A stretch of DNA of 33,233 bases, from NCBI GenBank assembly GCA_947491545.1, contig CANLJX010000018.1, positions 1-33,233 on the forward strand, given 5' to 3'. Position numbers and translations under genes: made by a program. Positions 22,838-30,461 of the stretch are shown piece after piece. Below the pieces are notes generated by a model. The model searched no databases. It was not told the DNA's origin and was given only the letters and a program-made list of their open reading frames with translations. Positions within the stretch are counted from its first letter, which is position 1, and the number at the start of each line of letters is the position of its first letter. The stretch is from Deltaproteobacteria bacterium. Lineage in GTDB: Bacteria > Bdellovibrionota_C > UBA2361 > OMII01.

Positions 22838-25306
22838 TCACCTGGCTACCCGAATGATGTCCGAGAAGACACCGGCTGCGGTCACTTCCGCGCCAGCGCC
22901 CGGGCCTTTGACGACGAGCGGCTGCTTGCAGTAGCGCCGTGTCGAGAACGCAACCAGGTTGTCTGCTCCACGCAGGGCGCAGAAAGGATGGTCGAGGGCC
23001 ACGGAGCGCATCCCGATCTCAGCCGAGCCGCTCTCGCAGTCGATGAATGCGCCGAAGTAGATCCGCTTCCGGTCGTTCTCGGCCTCCTCAAGAAGCTGCT
23101 CAAAGTGGTGGTCAAGCGAATGAAGGTTGTCCATGAACTCCCCGAGCGACCATGCGCTGGCTTCGGCCGGCAGCATCGGTGTCACCTTTATCTGGTCGAA
23201 CTCAAGCGCTACACCCGCCTCGCGGGCGAGGATAAGAACCTTTCGGGCGACGTCCATTCCCGAGAGATCCTCGCGTGGGTCGGGCTCAGTGAAGCCTTGC
23301 TCCTTGGCCTCCTTCACTGCAGCGCTGAACGGCACTCCGTTCGCCATAGAGTTAAAGATGAAGCTTAGGGTGCCAGAGAGCACGGCCTCAATCGCGCGCA
23401 CCGTGTCGCCGCTTCTAACCAGGTCGGCGAGGGTGCTCAAGACCGGCAGGGCGGCTCCGACGCAGGTCTCGTGCAGGAAGGGAACCCGGCGAGCCAAGGC
23501 CGACTCGCGCAGCTCGGCGTAGAGCGCCATTGGCCCCGAGATGCCGCGCTTATTGGGCGTGACAACCGCGATGCGCCGCTCAAAGAGGCTCGGGTAGAGC
23601 TTCGGCAGGTCATCGCTCGCCGTACAGTCGACGAAGACTGAGTTGGGCAGGTTTGCCGAGATCGCGTGGTCGAGGAAATCCTTCGGATCATAGCGGAGGT
23701 GAGCGTCGAGCAGGTCAGTTGAGATCTGGAGCGGCTGTAACGGATCCGCCGAGAGCGCCATCTTGCGGCTGTTGGCGAGGCCTCGGAGCTGAAGGTCGAT
23801 CCCGAGTGTCTTCTGGAGCGTGTCACGCTGTGATGAGAGCTGTTGCAGCAGCGTTGAGCCAATCAAGCCGACACCGACGATCCACAGGTTGATGGTCTTT
23901 GAGTTGCCGAGGAAGAACTCGTCGTGCAGGGCGTTTAGGGCCTTCGATTCGTCCTTGTCTGAGATAACGGCTGAGATGTTTAGCTCCGAAGATCCTTGGG
24001 CTATGGCAACCACGTTCACGCCGTTTGACCCGAGGGCCGTAAAGACCCTGCCGCTCATGCCGGGGGAGTGGCGCATGTTCTCGCCTACAATGCTCACAAT
24101 TGCGAGCCCGTCTTCGACCTGCAGCGGCTCTATTAAGCCGGAGCGAATCTCAAGCCCGAACTCCTCTTCGACTGCGCGAGAGGCGCCCTCGATTGAGCCC
24201 GGCTCTATCGCGCAGCAGATTGAGTGCTCTGAGGAGGCCTGCGTGATGAGAATCACGTTGATGCGGTGAGCCGCCAGTGCGCGAAAGAAGCGCATTGCTG
24301 TGCCTGCCACCCCGACCATGCCGCTGCCCTCGAGCCGCACGAGTGCCAGCTTGTTAATCGAGGAGATGCCGGTAATTGGGTGTGGGTGCCGCTCGGCAGA
24401 GCCGACGATCCGGGTGCCTGTGCTCCCCGGCTTAAAGGTGTTTTTGATCACGATTGGAATCTGGGCATCAACAGCCGGCTGAATCGTTGGAGGGTAGATG
24501 ACCTTTGCGCCGAAGTGGCAGAGCTCCATCGCCTCTTCAAAGGTTACCTGCGGTATCGGGAAGGCCTTTGGCACTTTCCGCGGATCCGCAGTTAGCATCC
24601 CGTCGACGTCTGTCCAGATCTCAATCTCAGTGACGCCCAGCGCTGCGCCCAGCAGAGCAGCCGTTAGGTCAGAGCCGCCGCGTCCCAGAGTAGTAGTGTA
24701 GTTTGAGCCTCGAGAGGCGCCGATAAAGCCGGTCACTACTTGCACTTCAGGATGTGCTGCGAAGTGCTCAAGGACCTTAGGGCCGGAAGCAGCTCGGTCG
24801 GGGCGGGCGTTACCGAAGTCTTCGCTCGTCACAACTACGTCCCGAGCATCGAGCAGCTCTGCCGTGTGGCCGCGAGCAACGAAAGCCTCAGAGACGATGA
24901 ACGCGCACAGCCGCTCTCCGAAGCTCATGATCTGATCGAGTGTGCGAGGGCTACATTCACCAACGAGCCCAACCCCCTGCAGGAGGTCTGAGAGCTCATT
25001 GAGCATCACCTTCACGGATGCAAGCGATGAGCTGCGCTGAGTTGCAGGAAGCAGTTCCTGGAGCGCGTCTAGGTGGCGGCGCTCAAGGGCCTTCAAGCCA
25101 TCTGCGAGCGAGCCGTCACGAGCCGCCGCCTTGGCTGCGAGCTGGATGAGAGAGTCCGTCACCCCTTGGAAAGCGGAGACGACGACAGCCCGAACCTCTC
25201 CCGGCAGGTAACGCGAGGTGTCAGTGACGATCTCGATAATTGAAACGATGCGTGCCGGGGTGCCGACAGAGGAGCCCCCGAATTTGAGCACTTTGCTGCG
25301 TTGCAT
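22838..25306 (-). CDS. thrA: Bifunctional aspartokinase/homoserine dehydrogenase
   Basis: ThrA catalyses the first and third steps from aspartate to homoserine. At 822 residues it matches E. coli ThrA (820) in length and order. The aspartokinase domain opens with KVLKFGGSSVG and carries TLGRGGSDLTAALLG. ACT-type regulatory modules occupy about 310-460 (SGMVGVAGTAMRFFRALA, then VEDGLAIVSIVGENM), where threonine feedback normally acts. The homoserine dehydrogenase domain begins near 470 with LWIVGVGLIGSTLLQQL and includes FLHETCVGAALPVLSTLADL and the GTLSFIFNSM segment. AAGGGAAGG lies about seven bases before the ATG. I see no Thr/Ile-rich leader peptide, so E. coli-style attenuation is not supported. 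Confidence 0.97.
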   Translation of the reverse strand: MQRSKVLKFGGSSVGTPARIVSIIEIVTDTSRYLPGEVRAVVVSAFQGVTDSLIQLAAKAAARDGSLADGLKALERRHLDALQELLPATQRSSSLASVKVMLNELSDLLQGVGLVGECSPRTLDQIMSFGERLCAFIVSEAFVARGHTAELLDARDVVVTSEDFGNARPDRAASGPKVLEHFAAHPEVQVVTGFIGASRGSNYTTTLGRGGSDLTAALLGAALGVTEIEIWTDVDGMLTADPRKVPKAFPIPQVTFEEAMELCHFGAKVIYPPTIQPAVDAQIPIVIKNTFKPGSTGTRIVGSAERHPHPITGISSINKLALVRLEGSGMVGVAGTAMRFFRALAAHRINVILITQASSEHSICCAIEPGSIEGASRAVEEEFGLEIRSGLIEPLQVEDGLAIVSIVGENMRHSPGMSGRVFTALGSNGVNVVAIAQGSSELNISAVISDKDESKALNALHDEFFLGNSKTINLWIVGVGLIGSTLLQQLSSQRDTLQKTLGIDLQLRGLANSRKMALSADPLQPLQISTDLLDAHLRYDPKDFLDHAISANLPNSVFVDCTASDDLPKLYPSLFERRIAVVTPNKRGISGPMALYAELRESALARRVPFLHETCVGAALPVLSTLADLVRSGDTVRAIEAVLSGTLSFIFNSMANGVPFSAAVKEAKEQGFTEPDPREDLSGMDVARKVLILAREAGVALEFDQIKVTPMLPAEASAWSLGEFMDNLHSLDHHFEQLLEEAENDRKRIYFGAFIDCESGSAEIGMRSVALDHPFCALRGADNLVAFSTRRYCKQPLVVKGPGAGAEVTAAGVFSDIIRVAR

Positions 25307-25427
25307 GAGAAACCTTCCCTTCGAAGGCTAGGATGAGAAGGGGGGCTGGAACGTAGCGGAAGTTGCACCCTAAGGGCTCGAAACGAAGAGCAAAACAGTG
25401 TGCAATTTGGGATGGGGAGAGAGGAAA

Positions 25428-25502
25428 TCGGGGTAAAAGGATTTGAACCTTCGACCTCACGGTCCCGAACCGTGCGCTCTAGCCGGACTGAGCTATACCC
25501 CG
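25428..25502 (-). tRNA. tRNA-Pro (anticodon CGG)
   Basis: A complete cloverleaf can be folded by eye on the minus strand, 75 bases long. The acceptor stem is CGGGGTA with TACCCCG and discriminator A; the C1-G72 pair and A73 are typical of bacterial tRNA-Pro. The anticodon arm is CACGG-TTCGGGA-CCGTG, so the anticodon is CGG, reading CCG. The T loop is GGTTCAAATCC. CCA is not encoded. It lies 121 bases upstream of thrA on the same strand. Confidence 0.95.
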
Positions 25503-25620
25503 CTAAGTTATCGAAAACATAGTGCCAACTGCTCTAGGTTGCAAGGGTTTCACCTTCTTTTTCCTGTAGCACTATCAAGTAGATGACCGATTAGGGGTTT
25601 TTGTCGCGATCGTTATGCAA

Positions 25621-25640
25621 CGGTTCGAATCCGACCGGGA
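25621..25640 (+). other. tRNA 3'-half-like fragment
   Basis: GGTTCGAATCC (25622-25632) is a textbook tRNA T-arm core, followed by GACCGGGA. Only three T-stem pairs form and no matching 5' half exists upstream, so this is not a tRNA gene. It may be a remnant of one or chance. Confidence 0.25.
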
Positions 25641-25721
25641 ATAACAGAAAAGGACCGGTTGAATCACCCGAGGCGGATCTGACTGCCCCGGTGTAACAAG
25701 TTTTTTCATGCCCTTAGGGTT

Positions 25722-26567
25722 ATGGCAGACACCAAGATAGAGCAGCGATCGCAGGAGCACGCGGCGAAGCAGGATGACCTCCTGTGGACCTCTAAGCTTG
25801 CGGCTGGCCAGACTCAGGCGCTGGCTGGGCGGCTCATGCCTTCCCTCAAGTCGCGCATCGCTGGAATTCTCGACGAACGGTTCGAACGCTTTTTTAAATC
25901 CGTTGAAGATCAGGCTGCTGGCGCAAAGGAGGGAAGCTCCGTCAAGGGGAACGGAACCGAGACGTCTGCAAATGAGACACGCGCGCAGCCGTCGCAAGCC
26001 TCTAAGACACAAGATGCTGTGACGCTCGTGCGTGGGGCCTTCGATGCCGCATTGAGCGAGGCACCCCGCTTCTCGCCGCAGGCTGCTGGAGCTGAGTCCC
26101 GAGATAATCGCGAGCGACCGCCAACACAGCAGCAGGTATCCCGAAAACAGGCGCATGCGCAGCAGCTCGTCAAGATCGCCCAGTCGGCACAGCAGTCATG
26201 GGTCGCTTTCGCTGCGCAGTTAATCGGCGCAAATCTTAAGCGCCTGGGCCTTGAGCCCTCAGAGCTAGACGACATTCGGCTTTTTCTTATCCGTCAGGGT
26301 GCGGCCTCGTACGAGGAGCTAAAGAAGCTGACTCGCCTCCCGGATTCCCTCGATCCCGCAGCGGAGCTGAAGGCCCTAGAGGATATAAAGACCTTGATGC
26401 TTGCGTACGTAGTGCAGGCAACGCAGGAACAGATACTGAGCGATTTGGAGCTAGACGAGCAGAAGGAGCCAATCGGCTTTGCGAAGCCGATTGTGAACCG
26501 GTTCTCAGATATTCCGGAGAAAGAGGTCGACCCGAGCAAGCTGCTTGAGCTTGGGTTGGCGCTGTAG
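25722..26567 (+). CDS. Unknown helical cytoplasmic protein
   Basis: I do not recognise this 281-residue protein. It is hydrophilic, with no signal peptide or membrane helix. Residues 1-65 look helical (RLMPSLKSRIAGILDERFER). A polar, Ser/Thr/Gln-rich linker spans about 66-145. The C-terminal half is again helical, with VKIAQSAQQSWVAFAAQLIG and LKALEDIKTLMLAYVVQATQ. The ATG has only a weak AGGG ahead of it. A second unknown gene starts 13 bases after the stop with a good ribosome site in the gap, so the two form an operon and probably act together. Confidence 0.7.
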   Translation: MADTKIEQRSQEHAAKQDDLLWTSKLAAGQTQALAGRLMPSLKSRIAGILDERFERFFKSVEDQAAGAKEGSSVKGNGTETSANETRAQPSQASKTQDAVTLVRGAFDAALSEAPRFSPQAAGAESRDNRERPPTQQQVSRKQAHAQQLVKIAQSAQQSWVAFAAQLIGANLKRLGLEPSELDDIRLFLIRQGAASYEELKKLTRLPDSLDPAAELKALEDIKTLMLAYVVQATQEQILSDLELDEQKEPIGFAKPIVNRFSDIPEKEVDPSKLLELGLAL

Positions 26568-26580
26568 CAGGAGAGAGCAC

Positions 26581-26973
26581 ATGTTTGCGGTGATCGGAAG
26601 GTACGACGAAGTTTTTAAGATAGAGATGGATGGCTGGAGCTTTGGCATCTCGAACTATCCTGGTGAGGTATCGCCGTCGATAGTGCATCGTATCGTGCGC
26701 GAGCTCGCGTCGTCATTTCAGGCAGCGATTGAGCACAATGTCGTGATTGATATCCTTGGCCTTGCCCAGAAGTTTTCTGAGTCGGCGAAATCGCTCTTGC
26801 ACCCTGAAGAGATCGCTCTCGCTATGGTGGCACAGCTCCCGAATCCAGCGATCCTCACGGAGGAGCAGCGCTGCGTGCTCGGCCAGGTTCTTGACCGAGT
26901 TGACCAAGCCCATAGCGGCGCGCTCAACAACTTCTATCGGCGCTGGAATCTCGGTGTTCGTGATGCAGCGTAG
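26581..26973 (+). CDS. Unknown small protein
   Basis: From the ATG at 26581, preceded by CAGGAGAG, this is a 130-residue protein without signal peptide or membrane helix. An upstream start at 26545 would overlap the preceding gene and lacks a ribosome site. The N-terminus is beta-like (MFAVIGRYDEVFKIEMDGWS); the rest is helical, with two Leu/Ala-rich helices and the closing SGALNNFYRRWNLGVRDAA. I know no family for it. It is the second gene of an operon with the unknown gene at 25722 and converges on the small minus-strand gene at 27078. Confidence 0.68.
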   Translation: MFAVIGRYDEVFKIEMDGWSFGISNYPGEVSPSIVHRIVRELASSFQAAIEHNVVIDILGLAQKFSESAKSLLHPEEIALAMVAQLPNPAILTEEQRCVLGQVLDRVDQAHSGALNNFYRRWNLGVRDAA

Positions 26974-27077
26974 CTCTAGCAACCGCGCGCAGAGTCTCCC
27001 AGAAAGTAGGCGGGAGAGAGTCGTACAGCTTCAACCGTAATAACGAGCATCGAAGCCTCGTCTCCCTCTGCCTCGGA

Positions 27078-27407
27078 CTAATCTCTTTCTTTTCGAGGTC
27101 GTCCGCGTTTGCGCTTGCGCCTGCGGTTGCCCATGTCAATCCAGAGCAGCTTGTCCCGTCGAGAAGAAGCGCCGATCGCTTTTCTGGACAGAAGGCTGCG
27201 GATAGCTCGCTGCTCCTTTGCGCTCGATTTCTCAAGCAGCTGTCGCAGACGAAGCCCTCTGTTTGCCACCAACACCCGCAGGTTTAAGAGCTGCTTGTTC
27301 AGCTCCTCTTTTTCCCTGCAGCGGTTTCTTATCTGGCGAAGGCAGAGGCTAAGCTCCTCCGAGATTGTCTCCGCTTCCAAAACCGCCGTGCAGACTCGTT
27401 TGGCCAT
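27078..27407 (-). CDS. Small coiled-coil protein with basic AT-hook-like tail
   Basis: This 109-residue protein is mostly one long helix rich in Leu, Glu and Arg (EELNKQLLNLRVLVANRGLR). It ends in the strongly basic tail RRRKRKRGRPRKERD, whose RGRPRK core is AT-hook-like, suggesting nucleic-acid binding. The start at 27407 has GGGGG about five bases ahead and aligns with the start of the sister gene at 28020; an ATG at 27455 would place the start inside the leader hairpin. The KEQRAIRSLL and LLWIDM segments recur in altered form in the sister protein. The function is unknown. Confidence 0.6.
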   Translation of the reverse strand: MAKRVCTAVLEAETISEELSLCLRQIRNRCREKEELNKQLLNLRVLVANRGLRLRQLLEKSSAKEQRAIRSLLSRKAIGASSRRDKLLWIDMGNRRRKRKRGRPRKERD

Positions 27408-27455
27408 GTTTGCCCCCAGAGTGCGCGTGAAATCAAGTAAGAACCTGGCGCACAT

Positions 27456-27543
27456 CAGGCTCTCTCGCCGTCACGCCGCTGCGTGCCGGAAAGAGAGCCT
27501 GAAAAAAACCTGGCCGTACGACTCTTCCCATATGAAGGCGGCC
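27456..27543 (-). promoter_or_regulatory. Hairpin/T-tract/hairpin leader of the 27078 gene
   Basis: Read on the minus strand, a hairpin (GGCCG with CGGCC, 27543-27512, with CTTC/GAAG inside) is followed by T7 (27508-27502). A second, very stable hairpin follows at once: CAGGCTCTCT with AGAGAGCCTG (27501-27456), with CCG-CACGC/GCGTG-CGG stacked inside. The first hairpin with the T-tract looks like an intrinsic terminator; the second lies in the leader of the small gene. The same arrangement occurs at 28058-28154. Confidence 0.6.
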
Positions 27544-27686
27544 GGGGGACCCTGGCTACGCCGATACGGCGCAAGCCTCTCACATCCGTATTTCTTAAGA
27601 CAAAAAGTTCCCGCGGCTGTCGGAATTAACGAGAAAAAGTCGTTTATGCGCCGGAATAGCGAGACGATGGGGGGAGATGCTCGGCC

Positions 27687-27710
27687 AATAAAACACAGTC
27701 AAAAACTGTG
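27687..27710 (-). terminator. Short intrinsic terminator of the 27745 gene
   Basis: On the minus strand, 35 bases after the stop, CACAGT-TTTTG-ACTGTG is followed by TTTTATT. The stem is only six pairs, so efficiency may be modest. An exact palindrome GGAGATCTCC lies just upstream of it at 27712-27721. Confidence 0.55.
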
Positions 27711-27744
27711 CGGAGATCTCCCTCGCAGCGATGACAGAAGCTCT

Positions 27745-28020
27745 TTACGAGTCAGTCGTTGGCGCACTTAGCAGATCCTTCCACAGGTGCTTCTCCTGAG
27801 GGAGCTTAAACCTCCTCCGTTGACGATCAAGGGCGGCGTCGATAGTTCTCCGTTCACCATCCGAAGCCGAAGCGAGAATCGACCGAAGCTCAACTTCAAG
27901 GCTTGAGCGCTCAAGTCTAGCCACAATCGATTTTCGCCTGTATTCGGCCTGACGTCGCTGCTTGTCAGCGATGCGCCGTATCAGATCATTCGCCCGTTCT
28001 ATCCGTTGAGAGCTTTCCAA
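27745..28020 (-). CDS. Small coiled-coil protein, sister of the 27078 gene
   Basis: This 91-residue, highly charged protein is predicted to be nearly all helix (RRIADKQRRQAEYRRKSIVA). The start is the TTG at 28020, because a near-perfect AGGAGG lies seven bases upstream; the longer frame from 28038 would include that ribosome site. The segments ERRTIDAALDRQRR and KHLWKDLL resemble EQRAIRSLLSRK and KLLWIDM of the neighbouring protein, and the upstream DNA of both genes is alike, so the pair probably arose by duplication. It lacks the AT-hook-like tail. The function is unknown. Confidence 0.65.
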   Translation of the reverse strand: MESSQRIERANDLIRRIADKQRRQAEYRRKSIVARLERSSLEVELRSILASASDGERRTIDAALDRQRRRFKLPQEKHLWKDLLSAPTTDS

Positions 28021-28057
28021 GAGCGGACCTCCTATCAAGCAAGAGCGCCGCGAAGTG

Positions 28058-28154
28058 CGGGAGCTCTCACCGTAGCAGGCTCGCCTGCGGCGGTGGGAGC
28101 TCCCGAAAAAACCTGTTTGCCGAGCATCTTCCCAAAAGCGAGAAAAAGATGCTC
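28058..28154 (-). promoter_or_regulatory. Hairpin/T-tract/hairpin leader of the 27745 gene
   Basis: On the minus strand GAGCATCTT pairs with AAGATGCTC (28154-28122). A ten-base spacer and T6 (28111-28106) follow, then a nearly perfect hairpin of about 48 bases (28105-28058; CGGGAGCTC arms with GCAGGC/GCCTGC at the tip). The first part could end fadJ transcription; the second lies in the leader of the small gene. Spacer sequence CAGGTTTTTT and the TTCTTACTTGAT/CTCTTGCTTGAT stretch after the hairpin are shared with the element at 27456-27543. Confidence 0.62.
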
Positions 28155-28242
28155 CTCTCCTCGGCTCTTGTCAAAAGGGAGCGAAAAGCGAGCGGGGCTG
28201 CATGCTTAGTGGTGATGCTCAGCGCCAGGCAGCGACGGTTCA

Positions 28243-30348
28243 CTACTGAGCAACCGCCCGCTCTACACGCAGAGAGAAGGGCGAGTACCGAGAGCCGAAG
28301 CGCCGCTCAAGCTCGGAGAGCTTCGAGTGAATCAGCGCAAGCCCGCGGCTGTGCGCAAAGTGCAGCACTCCGCCCCTAAAAGGCGGGAAGCCGATCCCCA
28401 TCACGGTGCCGAGATCGATCTGCTTCTCGGCGAGTTCTCGGTCACTTCCGGCGACACCCTCGTCTAAGCACTTCATCGCCTCATTGACGAGGTGGTACAC
28501 AAGCCGCTCTGCGATCTCTTCGCGTGAAGCTGCCGTTTCTGGCCTTGCCGGAAGCCCAAGTGCTGAGGCGAGCCCCTCCCACGGCTTGCTCTCCTTGCCG
28601 TGGTATTCGAAGAAGCCAGCGCTAGACTTCCGCCCTTTGCGCCCAAGCTCCATCAGCTTCTCGGCGAAGTTCGGCACAGCCATGCGCTCGCCGTAGCCTT
28701 CAACCATGATCTTTGACACGTGCGCTGCAACGTCAAGACCGACCTCGTCGAGCAAGCGGATCGGTCCCATCGGCATGCCGAAGGCAAGGGCTGCGCCGTC
28801 AATCTCCTGAACCGAGTGCCCCTCCTGAAGGAGGTACACCGCCTCGTTAAGGTAGGGAATGAGGATGCGGTTTACAAGGAAGCCCGGTCCGTCGCGCACT
28901 ACGATTGGAAATTTCCCCATCTCGGTGGCGAGAGCTGCGACCTTCGCGATGGCTTCGTCGCTCGTCTTTTCGCCGCGAATAATCTCGACGAGGGGCATCT
29001 TCTCTACAGGGTTGAAGAAGTGCATCCCGACGAATCGCTCTGGGTGCGGCAGACTTTCAGCCATCTCAGTGACTGAGAGAGATGAGGTGTTCGACGCGAG
29101 GATGCAGGCAGGCGACACCTCCTTAGCGAGCCCGGCGAAGATCTTCTTCTTGAGCCCCATATCCTCGAAGACGGCCTCGATCGCGATCCCTGAACGCGAC
29201 ACCGTATCGCTTGAGAACTGCAGCCAGTCGATGCGGTTACCGACCGCCGCGCGCTCGAATGAAGAAAGGTAGCGCAGCTTCGAGAGCTCCTTCGTTACGT
29301 GGTCTTTGCCGCGCTTGAGCGAGCTCTCCGAAGTGTCTTTGACGATTACCTGGTGCGAGGAGCGAGCGAGGGCTCCAGCTATCCCCGCGCCCATCGTGCC
29401 GGCGCCGACTACCAGCGCGTGCATCTTCTCTATGTCTTTGCGAGCTGACTTTCCGAGAGCCTTGGATGCTTCAGTCAGGAAGAAGATGTGCACGAGTGAC
29501 TTGCTTTCAGGAGTAACGATCAAGTTTCCAAGCTCTCGAGCCTCGATCCCGAGCGCGTCAACGCGACTCCGTCCGAGCCCTGAGACGGTAAGGTCAAGCG
29601 CCTTCGGTGGGGCAGGGTAGAAGCCTTTGGTTTGGGCCATCATGGCAGAGCGGGCGCGGCTTCGAACAAAGGAACGTCCGAGGAGATTTGAAGAGAGCAG
29701 CCAATCAGCGAGGCGCAGCTTGCGTGGCTTAGGAAGCCGCTGTCCTCGCGCGATCTCCTCGGCGCGCGCAAAGATCTTCTCTGCCGACACAACCTCGTCT
29801 ACCAGCGAGGCTTTTAGTGCTTGCGAGGCCTTGAGAGTCTTTCCGGCGAGGATTATGTCGAGAGCCTTCGGAAGCCCCACCACGCGCGGCAAGCGGTACG
29901 TCCCGCCGAAGCCTGGGAGGATCCCGAGCTTCGTTTCTGGGAGGCCGATCGAGCTGGCGGGCAGGTCGGCGATGATGCGGTACTGGCACGCGAGAACCAT
30001 CTCGCAGCCGCCACCGACACATGGGCCGCCGATCGCCGCTACCGTCGTAATGCCAAGGTCCTCAAGCTGGTCGTAGGCGCGCTGTCCCTGGGCAGCTAGC
30101 TCTGAGCCCTTTGTTGGCTCGGTCACGCCCTGGATAAGAGAGATATCCGCCCCGACGCAGAACGATTCGATTGAAGGGGCTCGGACAACGAGCCCACGGG
30201 CGTTTGACTGGGCGACCTTTGAGAGGGCGGCAACGAAGGAGGTAATCCTGGCGGGGGTGAGGGTGATTGCACGCTCCTCTGGGGCGCCTAAGGTGAGTGT
30301 TGCGACTAGTCCGTCGCTGGAGAAAGAGAGGTCAACTGTGCCGGTCAT
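28243..30348 (-). CDS. Fatty-oxidation multifunctional protein (enoyl-CoA hydratase/3-hydroxyacyl-CoA dehydrogenase)
   Basis: This FadB/FadJ-type alpha subunit performs the hydration and NAD-dependent dehydrogenation steps of beta-oxidation. From the ATG at 30348 (GGAA nine bases upstream) it has 701 residues. The N-terminal crotonase domain shows CVGADIS, the oxyanion-hole region GGPCVGGGCEMVLAC, and GLPETKLGILPGFGGT with the two catalytic glutamates. The dehydrogenase domain has VVGAGTMGAGIAG, HFFNPVEKMPLVEIIRG and GPGFLVNRILIPYLNEA. FadB and FadJ cannot be told apart here; the short length favours FadJ. No thiolase (FadA/FadI) gene adjoins it, so its partner must be encoded elsewhere. A 113-base gap separates it from divergent cysQ. 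Confidence 0.95.
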   Translation of the reverse strand: MTGTVDLSFSSDGLVATLTLGAPEERAITLTPARITSFVAALSKVAQSNARGLVVRAPSIESFCVGADISLIQGVTEPTKGSELAAQGQRAYDQLEDLGITTVAAIGGPCVGGGCEMVLACQYRIIADLPASSIGLPETKLGILPGFGGTYRLPRVVGLPKALDIILAGKTLKASQALKASLVDEVVSAEKIFARAEEIARGQRLPKPRKLRLADWLLSSNLLGRSFVRSRARSAMMAQTKGFYPAPPKALDLTVSGLGRSRVDALGIEARELGNLIVTPESKSLVHIFFLTEASKALGKSARKDIEKMHALVVGAGTMGAGIAGALARSSHQVIVKDTSESSLKRGKDHVTKELSKLRYLSSFERAAVGNRIDWLQFSSDTVSRSGIAIEAVFEDMGLKKKIFAGLAKEVSPACILASNTSSLSVTEMAESLPHPERFVGMHFFNPVEKMPLVEIIRGEKTSDEAIAKVAALATEMGKFPIVVRDGPGFLVNRILIPYLNEAVYLLQEGHSVQEIDGAALAFGMPMGPIRLLDEVGLDVAAHVSKIMVEGYGERMAVPNFAEKLMELGRKGRKSSAGFFEYHGKESKPWEGLASALGLPARPETAASREEIAERLVYHLVNEAMKCLDEGVAGSDRELAEKQIDLGTVMGIGFPPFRGGVLHFAHSRGLALIHSKLSELERRFGSRYSPFSLRVERAVAQ

Positions 30349-30461
30349 GGTCTTTTCCGAAAATCGTGGGCTTGAGCCGCTAAGCGCCCAGCCTTGTTGC
30401 AAGATATCAGCGCCGATTCCGCCGTGTCGACATACAATTCGCGGGCGGGTACTATTGTCGG

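Noticed and set aside
25307-25427. Threonine attenuator or leader peptide ahead of thrA.
   Set aside because: No Thr/Ile-rich short frame or terminator/antiterminator pair is visible; only a small CCTTCGAAGG palindrome lies next to the ribosome site.
4603-26567. Possible homology between the unknown proteins at 4603-5469 and 25722-26567, both polar and helical with a Y-V/L-V...EQI segment.
   Set aside because: Only one short, low-information segment aligns by eye; composition alone explains it.
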